From positions 62,001-126,000 of the forward strand of contig NZ_JACYMM010000001.1 of NCBI RefSeq assembly GCF_020858115.1: a stretch of 64,000 nt of DNA. The letters run 5' to 3'. The notes under the pieces are model-generated. The model did no database searches. It had not been told where the DNA came from and worked only from the letters and a program-made list of their open reading frames with translations. Made by a program: the position numbers and the translations under genes. Below are positions 48,653 through 58,651 of this stretch, piece after piece. Origin of the DNA: Janthinobacterium sp. FW305-129 (GTDB lineage Bacteria > Pseudomonadota > Gammaproteobacteria > Burkholderiales > Burkholderiaceae_D). Each line of letters starts with the position of its first letter. The first letter of the stretch is position 1.

Positions 48653-51127
48653 TCAGGCTGTGTTCGGCGGCTTGGCATCGATAGTGGCGAACGTGACATA
48701 GGGACCGGAAGCCGGCAGGCTGGCGATCGCGCCATTGTCTTTCCTGACGGCGAACCAACGGCACTTTTCCATGGCCCGCGTGATGCCGACATAGGCGAGT
48801 CGGCGCGCTTCCGCTCGCTGCGCATCGTCATAGCTGCCCAGGCCTGCTTTTTGGTACAAGAAATTTTTCGATGGCGTGGAACCCGTGTAATGGCAATCGC
48901 CGAGCAGTACGATGGATTGTGCTTCCAATCCCTTGGCGCCATGGAAGGTCATGAACTTGACTGCCTTGCCCCAATCGCGGCGTGATACCCTTTTGAGCTT
49001 TTCGAGATGTCTTTTCTCGCGTGATAATACGAGCATGGGGCGTTCCTCGCAGGCTTCGGTGCGCGCAACTTCCATACCGATATATAGCCGGATTGCCTCA
49101 AGTGGCAGCTCGCCTTTCACGCCATGAATCTGTACCGGAAGGTTGGCATCGGCCCATTTTCCCTCGGCCACGCAGGTTTTCGGTTCCATGCCAGGCACGC
49201 CGACCAGCACCGACTCGGCGCAGCGGATCAGATAGTCGCTGCTGCGGAAATTCTCCTTCAAGATGACTTTGCCATGCTTGGCCGCAGGGAAGTGCTGTTT
49301 GAACTGGACGAAGAAGTCCGGCGAACTGCCACGCCAGCCATATATGGATTGCCAGTCGTCACCGACGCAGGTGAGGGAGCCCGCCATGTCACGCCTGACT
49401 AGTTCTCGTTGGCAACCTCTAATCCATTTGACGATCTGTGGTGATACATCTTGGAACTCATCCACCATCAGATGCCGCATGGTGCCGAGCACGTGCAGTG
49501 GCACCGCAGCAAAATTTTCTGGATGATCTTCGGAGTAGTGCGCAAAGAGCTGATTGAATGTGCAGATGCCGCGCTCCTTCAGCACGGCTTCGAAATAGGG
49601 CCAGAAACGCGCCGTGGCCTGCATGAACACGGCATCGCCGCCAAGCTTGTTTTGCGGGCTGGCGATGGCGCTGGAGAGCGTAGCAGCTACCGGCAAGCCC
49701 AGATTTTCCACAAACTGCGCCATGCCATGAAAACATTTGGTGATCGGCTTTTTCTTGAAATCACCTGGTGCGATCATCTTGAACGTGAGTTTGTCGGCGC
49801 GCTTTTCCGCATGGGCGGCCAGCCAGCCCAGCTGGATTCTCAGCTCCTGTAATTGCTCAAGCGTATCAATCCAAAGCAAGGGCTTGTCGCTGATACCCGC
49901 CAGCACCTTGCGTTTGGTGTAGATCGCGGTGGCCGACGGAATGCTGTTGGAGCTTGCCTTGGCATAAAATTCGGCCCCGCCCAGAATAATGTGGGCGCCG
50001 ATTTGCGGCACGTAGCCATTCACCCAGAAGGGTTTGTTCGCCTGCGGCGACACGTCGATGGCGGCGAGACCGGCATCGATACCGTCCAGCGGCCAGATGC
50101 CGGGGGCGATGTCGTGGCGCCAGGCGTGTTCAAGGGCGGCTGTCATCCTCTGATCGATATCGTTGATCCACTTGATGTTGCTGTGCGTCTTGGCATCGGT
50201 CGCTTGGCGAGCCTGGGTCAGGCTGAGTTTGTAAAGCTGGATCGCCATAGCGTAAAAAACTTGATCTTGATTGAAGGCCCGCTCGTAGGCGATGTCGAGC
50301 AAGTCGTCCAGCGTTGGCGTGTCGTCCGGCTCCTCGCTCAGCATAGCCGGGAAGGCATCCTCATTGTCGCTCTCGTCTTGCAGGTCGTCCGATTCTGTCA
50401 GCTCCAGCATGTTTTCAACGTCGAGTGCGTCGACTTCGCCCTTTTTCTCCCGATCCAGCAACTCAAGCACTTTGGGGCGTACAGGCATGCTTTCGCGTGC
50501 CATCGTCAGCACCATGGAATGAAAGGTGCGCACCATGCGCTTTGCCTCCTGTTCCGATAATTGGACGTGCCATTTTGACAAGCTCGCCTGTAGCTTTTCG
50601 ATGAAATCGAAGCGAGACGCCTTGGTGAAGGTGAACACGGAGAGCTGGTTGCGGTCTATGCCCAGGTAAAGGTTGAGCGCGATCACGCGCAAGACCAGCG
50701 ATGTGGATTTGCCCGAGCCAGCACCGGCAATGACGTAGGTGGCGGGGTCATCAGCCAGGATCATCTTCCACTGGTCTGCTGTGGGTGGATGGGGGAAGCG
50801 CGCAGTCACCGCCGTCTTGAATTCACCGCTGATACACGGTGTAAATCCGAGGGGCATGCCACTCACCAGCCAGTTCTTGCGCGCCTCCTCGGCCTGGCGT
50901 TGGCATTCCGCCTGGCGTTCTTTCTCTGCCGCCAGCGTTGCCGCTTGCACGTCAGCTTCATGCGCTCGTCCTGCTTCAAAGCCATCCTGATAAGCCACGG
51001 CCTTGCCTTCGGCCAAAGCTGTGCCATGCGCGCGTTCAATGCTTCTCTGCTCCTGTGTTAATAAGGTGCTGTGATGCCCGATAGTCATCAGGCCCAGGAA
51101 TTCCAGTATTTCATTGAGTATGTTCAT
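48653..51127 (-). CDS. UvrD/Rep-type DNA helicase
   Basis: This 824-aa superfamily 1 helicase has an N-terminal charged, coiled-coil-like region of about 100 residues. The motor follows: Walker A AGAGSGKST, motif II DEFQDVSP, GDDWQSIYGWRGS (motif III), NFRSS (motif IV), MTFHGAKGLEAQ (motif V) and RLAYVGITRAME (motif VI). Layout is closest to helicase IV-type enzymes. It is a single gene, not in an obvious defence operon. A role in repair or in phage defence is equally open. Confidence 0.9.
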   Translation of the reverse strand: MNILNEILEFLGLMTIGHHSTLLTQEQRSIERAHGTALAEGKAVAYQDGFEAGRAHEADVQAATLAAEKERQAECQRQAEEARKNWLVSGMPLGFTPCISGEFKTAVTARFPHPPTADQWKMILADDPATYVIAGAGSGKSTSLVLRVIALNLYLGIDRNQLSVFTFTKASRFDFIEKLQASLSKWHVQLSEQEAKRMVRTFHSMVLTMARESMPVRPKVLELLDREKKGEVDALDVENMLELTESDDLQDESDNEDAFPAMLSEEPDDTPTLDDLLDIAYERAFNQDQVFYAMAIQLYKLSLTQARQATDAKTHSNIKWINDIDQRMTAALEHAWRHDIAPGIWPLDGIDAGLAAIDVSPQANKPFWVNGYVPQIGAHIILGGAEFYAKASSNSIPSATAIYTKRKVLAGISDKPLLWIDTLEQLQELRIQLGWLAAHAEKRADKLTFKMIAPGDFKKKPITKCFHGMAQFVENLGLPVAATLSSAIASPQNKLGGDAVFMQATARFWPYFEAVLKERGICTFNQLFAHYSEDHPENFAAVPLHVLGTMRHLMVDEFQDVSPQIVKWIRGCQRELVRRDMAGSLTCVGDDWQSIYGWRGSSPDFFVQFKQHFPAAKHGKVILKENFRSSDYLIRCAESVLVGVPGMEPKTCVAEGKWADANLPVQIHGVKGELPLEAIRLYIGMEVARTEACEERPMLVLSREKRHLEKLKRVSRRDWGKAVKFMTFHGAKGLEAQSIVLLGDCHYTGSTPSKNFLYQKAGLGSYDDAQRAEARRLAYVGITRAMEKCRWFAVRKDNGAIASLPASGPYVTFATIDAKPPNTA

Positions 51128-51325
51128 GCTGGGCGCTGGTGGAAATATGCCGGGAGCATAGGATAAAAGCCCACGAATATTACTTTTCGGAAATATATGT
51201 GTCTATTTTCATGATTTGTTGATGCAGCAATGGAAGCTTTCTTGCTTACCATGTTGCTTAGTCCCTCTCCGGGACAGCGAGTTCAGCTCAGCTATGCAGA
51301 AATTTTCTGCGTGCGGTCGTGGCCT

Positions 51326-52093
51326 TCATGCCGTCCAGCCCAGGTAGTCGCTGGGCGCCCGGCCCAGCACGCGGCGGAAGGCGGCCGTGAAGGCGCTGGG
51401 GCTGGCATAGCCGAGATCGAGCGCGACCCGGGTGACGGCTTGCCCGTCGGCCAGCCGCGTGATGGCGGCCAGCAGGCATGCTTGCTGGCGCCATTGGGCA
51501 AAGGCCAGCCCCGTCTGGGCGCGGAACTGCCGCGTAAAGGTGCGCCGGCTCATGCCTGCCTGCGCGGCCATCGCGTCCAGGCCGCTGTCCAGGCTAGGTT
51601 GCCGCAACAATTCCATGCACAGCCGCGCCAGCCTGGCGTTCTGGGGCAGGGGCGCGCTCAGGGGCAGGGGGGCCATGGCGGCGATCTCGTCGAGCAGCAA
51701 GGCCATCAATCGTCCGGCGCGCGATTGTTCCACATACAAGGCCTCCACCGTCACCGCTTCGGCCAGCAACTGGCGCAGCAGCGGCGTGACATCGAGCACC
51801 TGGCAATCCGGTGGCAAGCCCATCCTGGCGATGGCGTCCGGGGCGATAAACACGTTGTGCATGGTCACGGCGCCATGCATGCGCATGCCGTGGACGAGTC
51901 CGGCCGGCACCCAGCAAGCCCGTTGCGGCGGCACCAGCCAGTTGCCTTGCGGCGTATGCACACTGATGACGCCGCGCGCCGCATAGGCGAATTGCCCGCG
52001 CGCATGGCTGTGGCTGGGGAACTGTTCGCCTGGGGCATAGTCGCGCGCGGTGGCGATCAGTGTTCGCGGCACTTCCGTATAAAAATCATCCAT
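51326..52093 (-). CDS. AraC-family transcriptional regulator with cupin sensor
   Basis: This 255-aa regulator has an N-terminal cupin-like domain (PGEQFPSHSHARGQFAYAARG) and a C-terminal double helix-turn-helix with RRTFTRQFRAQTG and YASPSAFTAAFRRVLGRAPSDYL. It is divergent from the hydrolase gene at 52179, which it may control. The 198 nt between it and the helicase hold nothing clear. Confidence 0.9.
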   Translation of the reverse strand: MDDFYTEVPRTLIATARDYAPGEQFPSHSHARGQFAYAARGVISVHTPQGNWLVPPQRACWVPAGLVHGMRMHGAVTMHNVFIAPDAIARMGLPPDCQVLDVTPLLRQLLAEAVTVEALYVEQSRAGRLMALLLDEIAAMAPLPLSAPLPQNARLARLCMELLRQPSLDSGLDAMAAQAGMSRRTFTRQFRAQTGLAFAQWRQQACLLAAITRLADGQAVTRVALDLGYASPSAFTAAFRRVLGRAPSDYLGWTA

Positions 52094-52178
52094 GGCCCAT
52101 ACTCTACAGTATTTGACCTGCTATCGAAGGCGGGCCGTCCTGTTTCCCCTTACGATCCACTCTTTTTCAGGAGTGAAC

Positions 52179-52946
52179 ATGCACAATAGCTATCATCGCG
52201 TGGGCCATGGTCCCCACGCCGTCATCGTCCTGCACGGCTGGTTTGGCGACGCGCACGCGTTCGCTCCGATGGAAGCGGCCCTCGACGGCGGCGCCTTCAG
52301 CTACGTTTTCATGGACAATCGCGGCTATGGCGGCATGCGCGGCGCGGCGGGCGAGTATTCAATGGATGAAGTCGCCTGCGACGCGCTGGCCTTGGCCGAT
52401 GCGCTCGGCTTTGCCACCTTCAGCGTGGTCGGTCACTCCATGGGCGGCATGGCGCTGGAACGGCTGGCCTTGCTGGCGCCCTTGCGCTTGCGCAAACTGG
52501 TGGCCGTGGCGCCCGTGCCTAGTTGCGGCGTGGCCATGGATGCGCCGGCGCGCGCGCTGTTTCTCGACGCCAGCGGCAACCAGCAGGCGCGGCGCGCCAT
52601 CATCGACCGCAGCACGGGCGGGCGCTTGCCGGCCGCCTGGCTGGACTGGAAGGCGCAATATTCGTGGGAAAGTTCGGATCCGGCCGCGTTCGCCGCCTAT
52701 TTTCTCGCGTGGAGCGGGACGGATTTCAGCGGCGAAGTGATCGGCGCGGCGCCGAACCTGCCCTTGCTGGCGCTGGTGGGCGAACACGATCCCCGTTTTG
52801 ATGCGGACTTGATGCGCCGCACGTATCTGGCGTGGTACCCGCAAGCCCGGCTGGAAGTGCTGGGCAATGCGGGACACTATCCGATGAATGAAACGCCGCT
52901 GGCCCTGGCGGCCAGCATCGAGGCGTTCCTGGCGGAAAACGACTAG
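52179..52946 (+). CDS. Alpha/beta hydrolase
   Basis: This 255-aa cytoplasmic hydrolase has oxyanion HGWFGD, nucleophile elbow GHSMGG, an acid in VGEHDPRF and the catalytic His in GNAGHYPMNE. It resembles small-ester hydrolases. AGGAG lies 7 nt before the ATG. Its stop codon abuts the convergent LysE gene end directly. Confidence 0.88.
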   Translation: MHNSYHRVGHGPHAVIVLHGWFGDAHAFAPMEAALDGGAFSYVFMDNRGYGGMRGAAGEYSMDEVACDALALADALGFATFSVVGHSMGGMALERLALLAPLRLRKLVAVAPVPSCGVAMDAPARALFLDASGNQQARRAIIDRSTGGRLPAAWLDWKAQYSWESSDPAAFAAYFLAWSGTDFSGEVIGAAPNLPLLALVGEHDPRFDADLMRRTYLAWYPQARLEVLGNAGHYPMNETPLALAASIEAFLAEND

Positions 52947-53588
52947 TTACGCCGTCTTGGCGCGCAGGCGCAGCAGGCTCAGGCCCAGCAGCACGAAGGC
53001 GCCGCCGCAGATACGGTTGAACAGCCTGGCGCGGCCCGGCGTGGCCAGCTGGGTTTTCAGCAGGCGCGCCAGGTTGGCGTAGAACAAGTGGGCCAGCATG
53101 GCGCAGGCGACAAACGAGGTCGTCAGCACGGTGAACTGGATGGCCACCGGTTCGCCCGGCGTGATGAATTGCGGGAACAGGGCCGAAAAGAACAGGATGG
53201 CCTTGGGATTGGTCAGCGCCACCGTCAAGCCCTGGCGGAAGAGTTTCCAGAAAGAATTTGGATTCGCAGCCCCTTGCACCACGGGGGCTTCCGCCACGAT
53301 GCTGGCCTTGCTGCGCCATTGCTTGATGCCCAGGAACACCAGATACAGGGCGCCAGCCAGTTTCAGCAGCATGAAGGCCGTGGCCGAGGTTGCCAGCACG
53401 ACACCCATGCCGGCCATGGCCACGCCGGAAATGATGAACAAGCCAAAGCCATTGCCCATGCTGCTGATCATCGCGCGGCGCGGGCCGACGGCGATGGCAT
53501 TCGAGATGGCCAGCAAGACGGCCGGGCCGGGAGAAAACGTGACGAGCAGGGCGACGCTGCAGAAAAGCAGCCAGTTCGAGAGGTGCAT
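52947..53588 (-). CDS. LysE-family amino-acid exporter
   Basis: This 213-aa inner-membrane protein has six helices. The hallmark TFSPGPAVLLAISNA near the N-terminus and FWKLFRQGLTVALTNPKAILFF define the RhtB/LysE family. It exports an amino acid or derivative. It is a single gene. Confidence 0.9.
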   Translation of the reverse strand: MHLSNWLLFCSVALLVTFSPGPAVLLAISNAIAVGPRRAMISSMGNGFGLFIISGVAMAGMGVVLATSATAFMLLKLAGALYLVFLGIKQWRSKASIVAEAPVVQGAANPNSFWKLFRQGLTVALTNPKAILFFSALFPQFITPGEPVAIQFTVLTTSFVACAMLAHLFYANLARLLKTQLATPGRARLFNRICGGAFVLLGLSLLRLRAKTA

Positions 53589-53695
53589 GGGTGTTCCTGG
53601 GTGGGGCCGAAGCCGGATTGGGGAGTCAAAACACCTGTATTGTACGAAGTTTTCGGCTCCCGCGTCAGCGGCCCCGGCCTGTATCAGGCCCGGCG

Positions 53696-54778
53696 TCAGG
53701 CAAGCAGGCTGGCGACCACATGGTTGATGGCGGCGCCGCCGGCGATCAGCCAGCAGAACAGCAGGCCGGCCAGCAGCAGGGGCTTGATGCCGGCGCGGCG
53801 GATGGCCGACATATGCGTCGTCAAGCCCAGGGCCGCCATGGCCATGGCCAGGAGGGCCGTGTCGATGTCGGTGATGGCGGCCACTACCGGGGCCGACAGC
53901 CAACCCAGCGAATTGAAGGCCACCACGGCAATAAAAATGAAGGCGAACCAGGGAATCGCCAGTTTGGCCGCCTTGTCGTGGCCGCCGTTACCACCTTGGG
54001 CCTTGCCGCGCGCCAGCACGGCCGACAGGATGACGAGGAACGGGGCCAGCATCATCACGCGCACCATCTTGGCGATCACGGCCGCATTCGCCGCCTCTTG
54101 TCCGATCGACTTGCCGGCCGCCACCACTTGCGCCACCTCATGCACGGTCGAGCCGATGTACACGCCAAACGCCGTGGGCGTGGCGCCCAGCACCTGCCAG
54201 CCCAGGTTCAGCTGGTACAGCGCGGGGTACAAAAAGATGGCAATGGTGCCGAACACCACGACGGTGGAGACGGCCACGGTGACATCTTCGCTGCGCCCCT
54301 TGACGACGGGTTCCGTCGCCATCACGGCCGCCGCGCCGCAAATCGAACTGCCCGCGCCGATCAGAATAGCGCTGTTGCGTTCCAGCTTGAACACCTTGGT
54401 GCCGAGAAACATGGCCAGGCCGAACGTGGACGCCAGCACCAGCGCATCGATGGCGATGCCGGCCAGGCCCACTTGCCCGATATCCTGGAAGGTCAAACGG
54501 AAGCCGTAGAGGATGATGCCCAGGCGCAATAATGTCTGCTTGGAAAAGGCCACGCCCGCGCCGCAGGTGGGCGCCAGGCTGCCATACACGCTGTTGCCCA
54601 GCACGATGCCCAGCATGATGGCCAGGGTCAGGGCGCTCATGCCGTGGCTTTGCATCCATTCCAGCTTGCCCAGCGCAATGGCGCCCCAGGCGATCACGCC
54701 GCTCAGCAGCAGGCCCGGCAGGAGGCGGCCATAGCGGTCGCTGAAACTTGTTGTGTTGCTTGTAGAGAGGGAAGACAT
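53696..54778 (-). CDS. yeiH: YeiH-family (UPF0324) putative sulfate/anion exporter
   Basis: This 360-aa protein has about 10 helices and the UPF0324 hallmarks GAGSSICGAAAVMATEPV and YIGSTVHEVAQVVAAG. The family is annotated as putative sulfate exporter. GGAG is 9 nt before the ATG at 54778, which is preferred to the upstream ATG. The divergent LysR gene is the likely regulator, as in yeiE-yeiH of enterobacteria. Confidence 0.88.
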   Translation of the reverse strand: MSSLSTSNTTSFSDRYGRLLPGLLLSGVIAWGAIALGKLEWMQSHGMSALTLAIMLGIVLGNSVYGSLAPTCGAGVAFSKQTLLRLGIILYGFRLTFQDIGQVGLAGIAIDALVLASTFGLAMFLGTKVFKLERNSAILIGAGSSICGAAAVMATEPVVKGRSEDVTVAVSTVVVFGTIAIFLYPALYQLNLGWQVLGATPTAFGVYIGSTVHEVAQVVAAGKSIGQEAANAAVIAKMVRVMMLAPFLVILSAVLARGKAQGGNGGHDKAAKLAIPWFAFIFIAVVAFNSLGWLSAPVVAAITDIDTALLAMAMAALGLTTHMSAIRRAGIKPLLLAGLLFCWLIAGGAAINHVVASLLA

Positions 54779-54885
54779 GCCGTACTCCATGGTTCTTGGT
54801 TCGTATGGCATGACTGTACAGTTCGTCGATTAAATGGTAAAACGGATTGTTTTTGTATGTTTAACCTATTAAGTGAGTATATGAG

Positions 54886-55785
54886 ATGGCGCTAACGTTA
54901 CGGCAACTGCAGATTTTCCTGGCCGTGGCGGACACGGGCAGTACCAGCGCGGCTGGCGAGCAGATTGCGTTGTCGCAATCGGCCACCAGCGCCGCCCTGA
55001 ACGAGCTGGAAACCTTGTTGGGCGCGCAACTGTTCGACCGGGTCGGCAAGCGATTGTTGCTCAACGACAATGGCCGCCTGCTGCTGCCGCAGGCGCGGCA
55101 GATGCGCGACGGGGCCGCCAGCATCGAGCGCCAGTTTGCGGGCGCCGACCCGTCCGTGCCCGTCAGCCTGCAAATCGGCGCCAGCACGACGATCGGCATT
55201 TATTTATTGCCGCAGATCCTGGCCCAGGCGGCGCAGCAGTACGGGCGCAGCATTCCGCAGGTGACGATTGCCAACACGGCCGACATCGCTGCCGCCGTGG
55301 CGGAGTTCCGTGTCGATATCGGCCTGATCGAAGGGCCGTGCCATGAGCCGGGCTTGCTGGTCGAGCCGTGGCTGACGGACCAGATGCTGATCGTGGCCGC
55401 GCCCACGCACCCGCTGGCGCAAGTGCGGCATCTGCTCAGCTTTCCGGAGCTGAACCAGGCGGGCTGGCTGCTGCGCGAGGCGGGTTCGGGCACGCGCGAA
55501 GCCGTGGAGCAAGCCTTGGTGCCGTATCTGCACTATCTGCGCGCCGCGGGCGAGTTCAGCAACTCGGAAGCGATCAAGTATGGCGCGGCGGCCGGCCTCG
55601 GCATCGCCTGCCTGTCGCGGGTGGTGGTGGCCGATCTGCTGGCCAGCGGGCAACTGGTAGAGCTGGACACCATGCTGCCGCCCCTGGAGCGCAATTTTTA
55701 CCTGATCCGCCAATCGAAGAAAATCCTCTCGCCCCGCTTGACGGGATTTTTGGAGCTGTGCCGCCACGCCTCGCGCATGGCTTGA
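54886..55785 (+). CDS. LysR-family regulator (YeiE/CysB-like)
   Basis: This 299-aa LysR regulator has an N-terminal helix-turn-helix (FLAVADTGSTSAAGEQIALS) and an effector domain. The divergent arrangement with yeiH over 107 nt suggests it controls that gene and itself. YeiE-type regulators sense sulfite, which would tie in with the sulfur cluster far upstream, though nothing local proves it. Confidence 0.9.
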   Translation: MALTLRQLQIFLAVADTGSTSAAGEQIALSQSATSAALNELETLLGAQLFDRVGKRLLLNDNGRLLLPQARQMRDGAASIERQFAGADPSVPVSLQIGASTTIGIYLLPQILAQAAQQYGRSIPQVTIANTADIAAAVAEFRVDIGLIEGPCHEPGLLVEPWLTDQMLIVAAPTHPLAQVRHLLSFPELNQAGWLLREAGSGTREAVEQALVPYLHYLRAAGEFSNSEAIKYGAAAGLGIACLSRVVVADLLASGQLVELDTMLPPLERNFYLIRQSKKILSPRLTGFLELCRHASRMA

Positions 55786-55795
55786 CGTTTTTTCA

Positions 55796-55823
55796 TATAT
55801 GGAATAAATTCCCTTATATGGAA
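55796..55823 (+). repeat. TATATGGAA direct repeats over the XRE start codon
   Basis: TATATGGAA occurs at 55796-55804 and 55815-55823, 19 bp apart; the second contains the start codon. This is a plausible autoregulatory operator. It is adjacent to the LysR 3' end. Confidence 0.5.
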
Positions 55824-56390
55824 AATTCGACACTCGCAGAGAACGATACGGAACAGCGTCTGGCGGCGCGATTAAAACAGTTGCGCGTGGAGCGGGGCTG
55901 GTCGCTGGACCAGCTGGCCAGTGCCAGCCAGGTCAGCCGCGCCACCCTGTCGCGCCTGGAAAATGGCGAAGTCAGCCCCACGACAGCCGTGCTGGGCAAG
56001 CTGTGCGCCGCGTATGGCTTGGCCATGTCGCGCTTGCTGCGCATGGTCGAGGACGATTTTCCGCCCCTGCTGCGGCGGGCTGAGCAAAACGTGTGGACGG
56101 ACCCGGACACCGGCTTCATCCGCCGTTCCGTCTCGCCGCCGTCGCGCGCGCTGGCTGGCGAAGCGCTCGAATGCGAGCTCGGCGCTGGCGTGACGATCAG
56201 CTATGCGGCATCGCCCCGGCCCGGCATGGAACATCATCTGCTGCTGCAAGAGGGCAAGCTCAACGTGACGGTCGATGGCCGCTCCCGCGATTTGATGCCC
56301 GGCGATTGCCTGCGCTACCAGTTGCATGGCGCCAGCGCATTTACGACGCCCGCCGACAGCGGCGCCCGCTATTTTCTCTTTCTCGTCTGA
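55818..56390 (+). CDS. XRE-family regulator with cupin domain
   Basis: This 190-aa protein has an N-terminal helix-turn-helix (SLDQLASASQVSRATLSRLE) and a C-terminal cupin (PRPGMEHHLLLQEGKLNV). Such proteins bind small ligands. It lies 7 nt before a GNAT gene and probably shares its transcript and controls it. Confidence 0.9.
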   Translation: MENSTLAENDTEQRLAARLKQLRVERGWSLDQLASASQVSRATLSRLENGEVSPTTAVLGKLCAAYGLAMSRLLRMVEDDFPPLLRRAEQNVWTDPDTGFIRRSVSPPSRALAGEALECELGAGVTISYAASPRPGMEHHLLLQEGKLNVTVDGRSRDLMPGDCLRYQLHGASAFTTPADSGARYFLFLV

Positions 56391-56397
56391 GGTCGCC

Positions 56398-56922
56398 ATG
56401 CCCGCATCGCTACGCCATTTTTCATCCGCCGATATTCTCGAACGCCTGCCGGAACTGGGCGCCTTGCTGCAGGCGTGCGTGCACGACGGCGCCAGCATCG
56501 GTTTCATCTTGCCGTTTGACGTGGCAGCCAGCCAGGCGTTCTGGACGGAAAACGTCTTGCCGGCCGTCACGCGCGGCGTGCGCCTGTTGCTGGTGGCCGA
56601 GGTGGAAGGGAAGGTGGCGGGCGCCGTGCAGCTGGACTGGGATACCAATCCCAACCAGGCGCACCGGGCCGAAGTGCGCAAGCTGCTGGTCGCGCCCGCT
56701 TACCGGCGCCATGGCATCGCCCGCCAACTGATGGGGGCGCTGGAAGAACAGGCGCGGCAGCTGCCGCGCAGCCTGCTGACCCTGGATACGCGCAGCAGCG
56801 ACCATGCGGAACCGCTGTACCTGTCGCTCGGCTATGTGGTGGCTGGCAGCATCCCCGGCTATGCGCTGGCGCCGGCTGGCGGCCGGCTGGACGCCACCAC
56901 CATCATGTACAAGCAGCTGTAG
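56398..56922 (+). CDS. GNAT-family acetyltransferase
   Basis: This 174-aa enzyme has the acetyl-CoA site VAPAYRRHGIARQLM and C-terminal LYLSLGYVVAGSIPGYAL. Substrate unknown; GNATs of this shape modify amino groups. It follows the XRE gene in a two-gene unit. Confidence 0.9.
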   Translation: MPASLRHFSSADILERLPELGALLQACVHDGASIGFILPFDVAASQAFWTENVLPAVTRGVRLLLVAEVEGKVAGAVQLDWDTNPNQAHRAEVRKLLVAPAYRRHGIARQLMGALEEQARQLPRSLLTLDTRSSDHAEPLYLSLGYVVAGSIPGYALAPAGGRLDATTIMYKQL

Positions 56923-56943
56923 CGGGGAACTCAGGCGGGGAAC

Positions 56944-58332
56944 TCAGGCTTTCAGCCGCGCTCTAACGCTTGCGGCAGGCCGGTTTGCAGGCGCGGTGAC
57001 CGCCTGGGTAGCCTGAACGGCCACCAGGCTGATGCCGTGCGCCGCCTGGGCGGGAAGCTGGTCACGGCTCAGCTTGAAGATGCCAACCGTGCCCGACAGC
57101 AGGGTGGCGCGCTGCTGCATGCTCGCTGCCGCCGTCGATGCCTGTTCCACCAGGGCCGCGTTTTGCTGCGTCACTTGTTCCATCTGCACGATGGCGGCAT
57201 TGACTTGTTCGATGCCGGACAATTGCTCGCCGCTGGCCATGCTGATTTCGCCCATGATGTCCGTGACGCGGTGTACGCTGGCCACGATGTCGCGCATGGT
57301 GGCGCCTGCCGTATCGACCAGGCGCGCGCCCGCGTCGACCCGTTCGACGGAGTCGCCGATCAATTGCTTGATTTCCCGCGCCGCGCCGGCCGAGCGTTGC
57401 GCCAGGGTGCGCACTTCCGCGGCCACGACGGCAAAACCTCGCCCCTGTTCCCCGGCCCGTGCCGCTTCCACGGCAGCGTTCAGGGCCAGGATATTTGTCT
57501 GGAAGGCGATGGCGTCGATGACGCCAATGATGTCAACGATCTTTTTCGACGACGCATTGATCGAGCTCATGGTATCGATGACTTGCGCTACCACCGTGCC
57601 CCCTTTGCCGGCCACGTCGGCGGCCGATTGCGCCAGCTGATTGGCTTGCCGTGCGTTATCGGCATTTTGCTTGACGGTGCCCGTCAGCGTTTCCATCGAG
57701 GCGGCCGTGCGTTCCAGTGAGCTGGCTTGCGCCTGCGAGCGCTGCGACAGGTCCAGGTTGCCGGCCGCAATCTCGCCCGAGGCGCCCGCGATCTCGTGCG
57801 TGCCGCCGCGCACCTCGCCCACGATATTGATCAAACTCGCATTCATGTCTTTCAGCGCTTGCAGCAATTGCCCCACTTCATCGCTGGAATCGACGCGGAT
57901 ATGCTCGCTCAAGTCGCCGCCCGCCACCTTGCGCGCCACCTTGACGGCGTGCCGCAAGGGGCGCACGATGCCGCTGCTGATGAACCAGGCCGTCGCCAGG
58001 CTCAGCACGCCTCCGACCAGGCCCAGCGCGATGATCAGCATGCTCGTATCGTGGGCGCGCGCCATGGCCGCCTCGGCCGTCGAGCGCATCAGGGCCGACT
58101 GCGTGGCGATCTGCTGATCGAGGTCGCGCAGGGCGGATGGCGCTTGCGTGCTGTTGCGCGTGGCTTGCAATTGGGCGATGCGGGCATAGCGCTGGTTCAC
58201 GCTGCTGTCGATTTCCCCGCTCACGGTCGACAACTGCCAGGTGCTGATGCCGACGACCACGGCCAGTAAAAGCGAAGTGAGCAAAAAGCCTGTGGTCAGG
58301 CGTACACCGATGCGTATGTTTGAAATATTCAT
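56944..58332 (-). CDS. Methyl-accepting chemotaxis protein with very short sensor domain
   Basis: This 462-aa chemoreceptor has a first membrane helix (about 10-30), a periplasmic part of only about 65 residues, a second helix (about 96-118), a HAMP domain and a full signalling domain with the hairpin [33 protein letters not shown]. The usual four-helix sensor is about 150 residues, so the ligand part is roughly half size. It may have lost a pair of helices, or sense another way. Transcription runs away from DUF378. Confidence 0.92.
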   Translation of the reverse strand: MNISNIRIGVRLTTGFLLTSLLLAVVVGISTWQLSTVSGEIDSSVNQRYARIAQLQATRNSTQAPSALRDLDQQIATQSALMRSTAEAAMARAHDTSMLIIALGLVGGVLSLATAWFISSGIVRPLRHAVKVARKVAGGDLSEHIRVDSSDEVGQLLQALKDMNASLINIVGEVRGGTHEIAGASGEIAAGNLDLSQRSQAQASSLERTAASMETLTGTVKQNADNARQANQLAQSAADVAGKGGTVVAQVIDTMSSINASSKKIVDIIGVIDAIAFQTNILALNAAVEAARAGEQGRGFAVVAAEVRTLAQRSAGAAREIKQLIGDSVERVDAGARLVDTAGATMRDIVASVHRVTDIMGEISMASGEQLSGIEQVNAAIVQMEQVTQQNAALVEQASTAAASMQQRATLLSGTVGIFKLSRDQLPAQAAHGISLVAVQATQAVTAPANRPAASVRARLKA

Positions 58333-58651
58333 GTGCCCTCAGCTGTTGTCCCGTGGTGGCCGTGTCCCCTGCGGCGGCAGGGCGCGGCGCTTGCCCCTGA
58401 AGTTGCTGGGGTGAAATGAGTGTAGCAGTGCGGTACTAAGTAATCTATAAATATTTCCATATTGGAATGAGTCCCTGCCTGTTTAGCAACAGCAGCATGG
58501 TTTGTTGCCAGATAAAATCACCGGTCTTATTACAGACTCCTCCTACTCCCATACCCGGCATCGTCCGACTGGCGCGTGCCGGTGCCGCGCCTACACTGTT
58601 CCTTGTACAGACCCGGCGGCGGGTCATTCTTCTTATCCAAGGGAGGTTGAG
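58333..58651. other. Intergenic region, nothing clear
   Basis: These 319 nt separate the divergent chemoreceptor and DUF378 genes. AT-rich stretches near 58440-58465 could hold promoters. No RNA gene, repeat or further frame is convincing. Confidence 0.5.
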
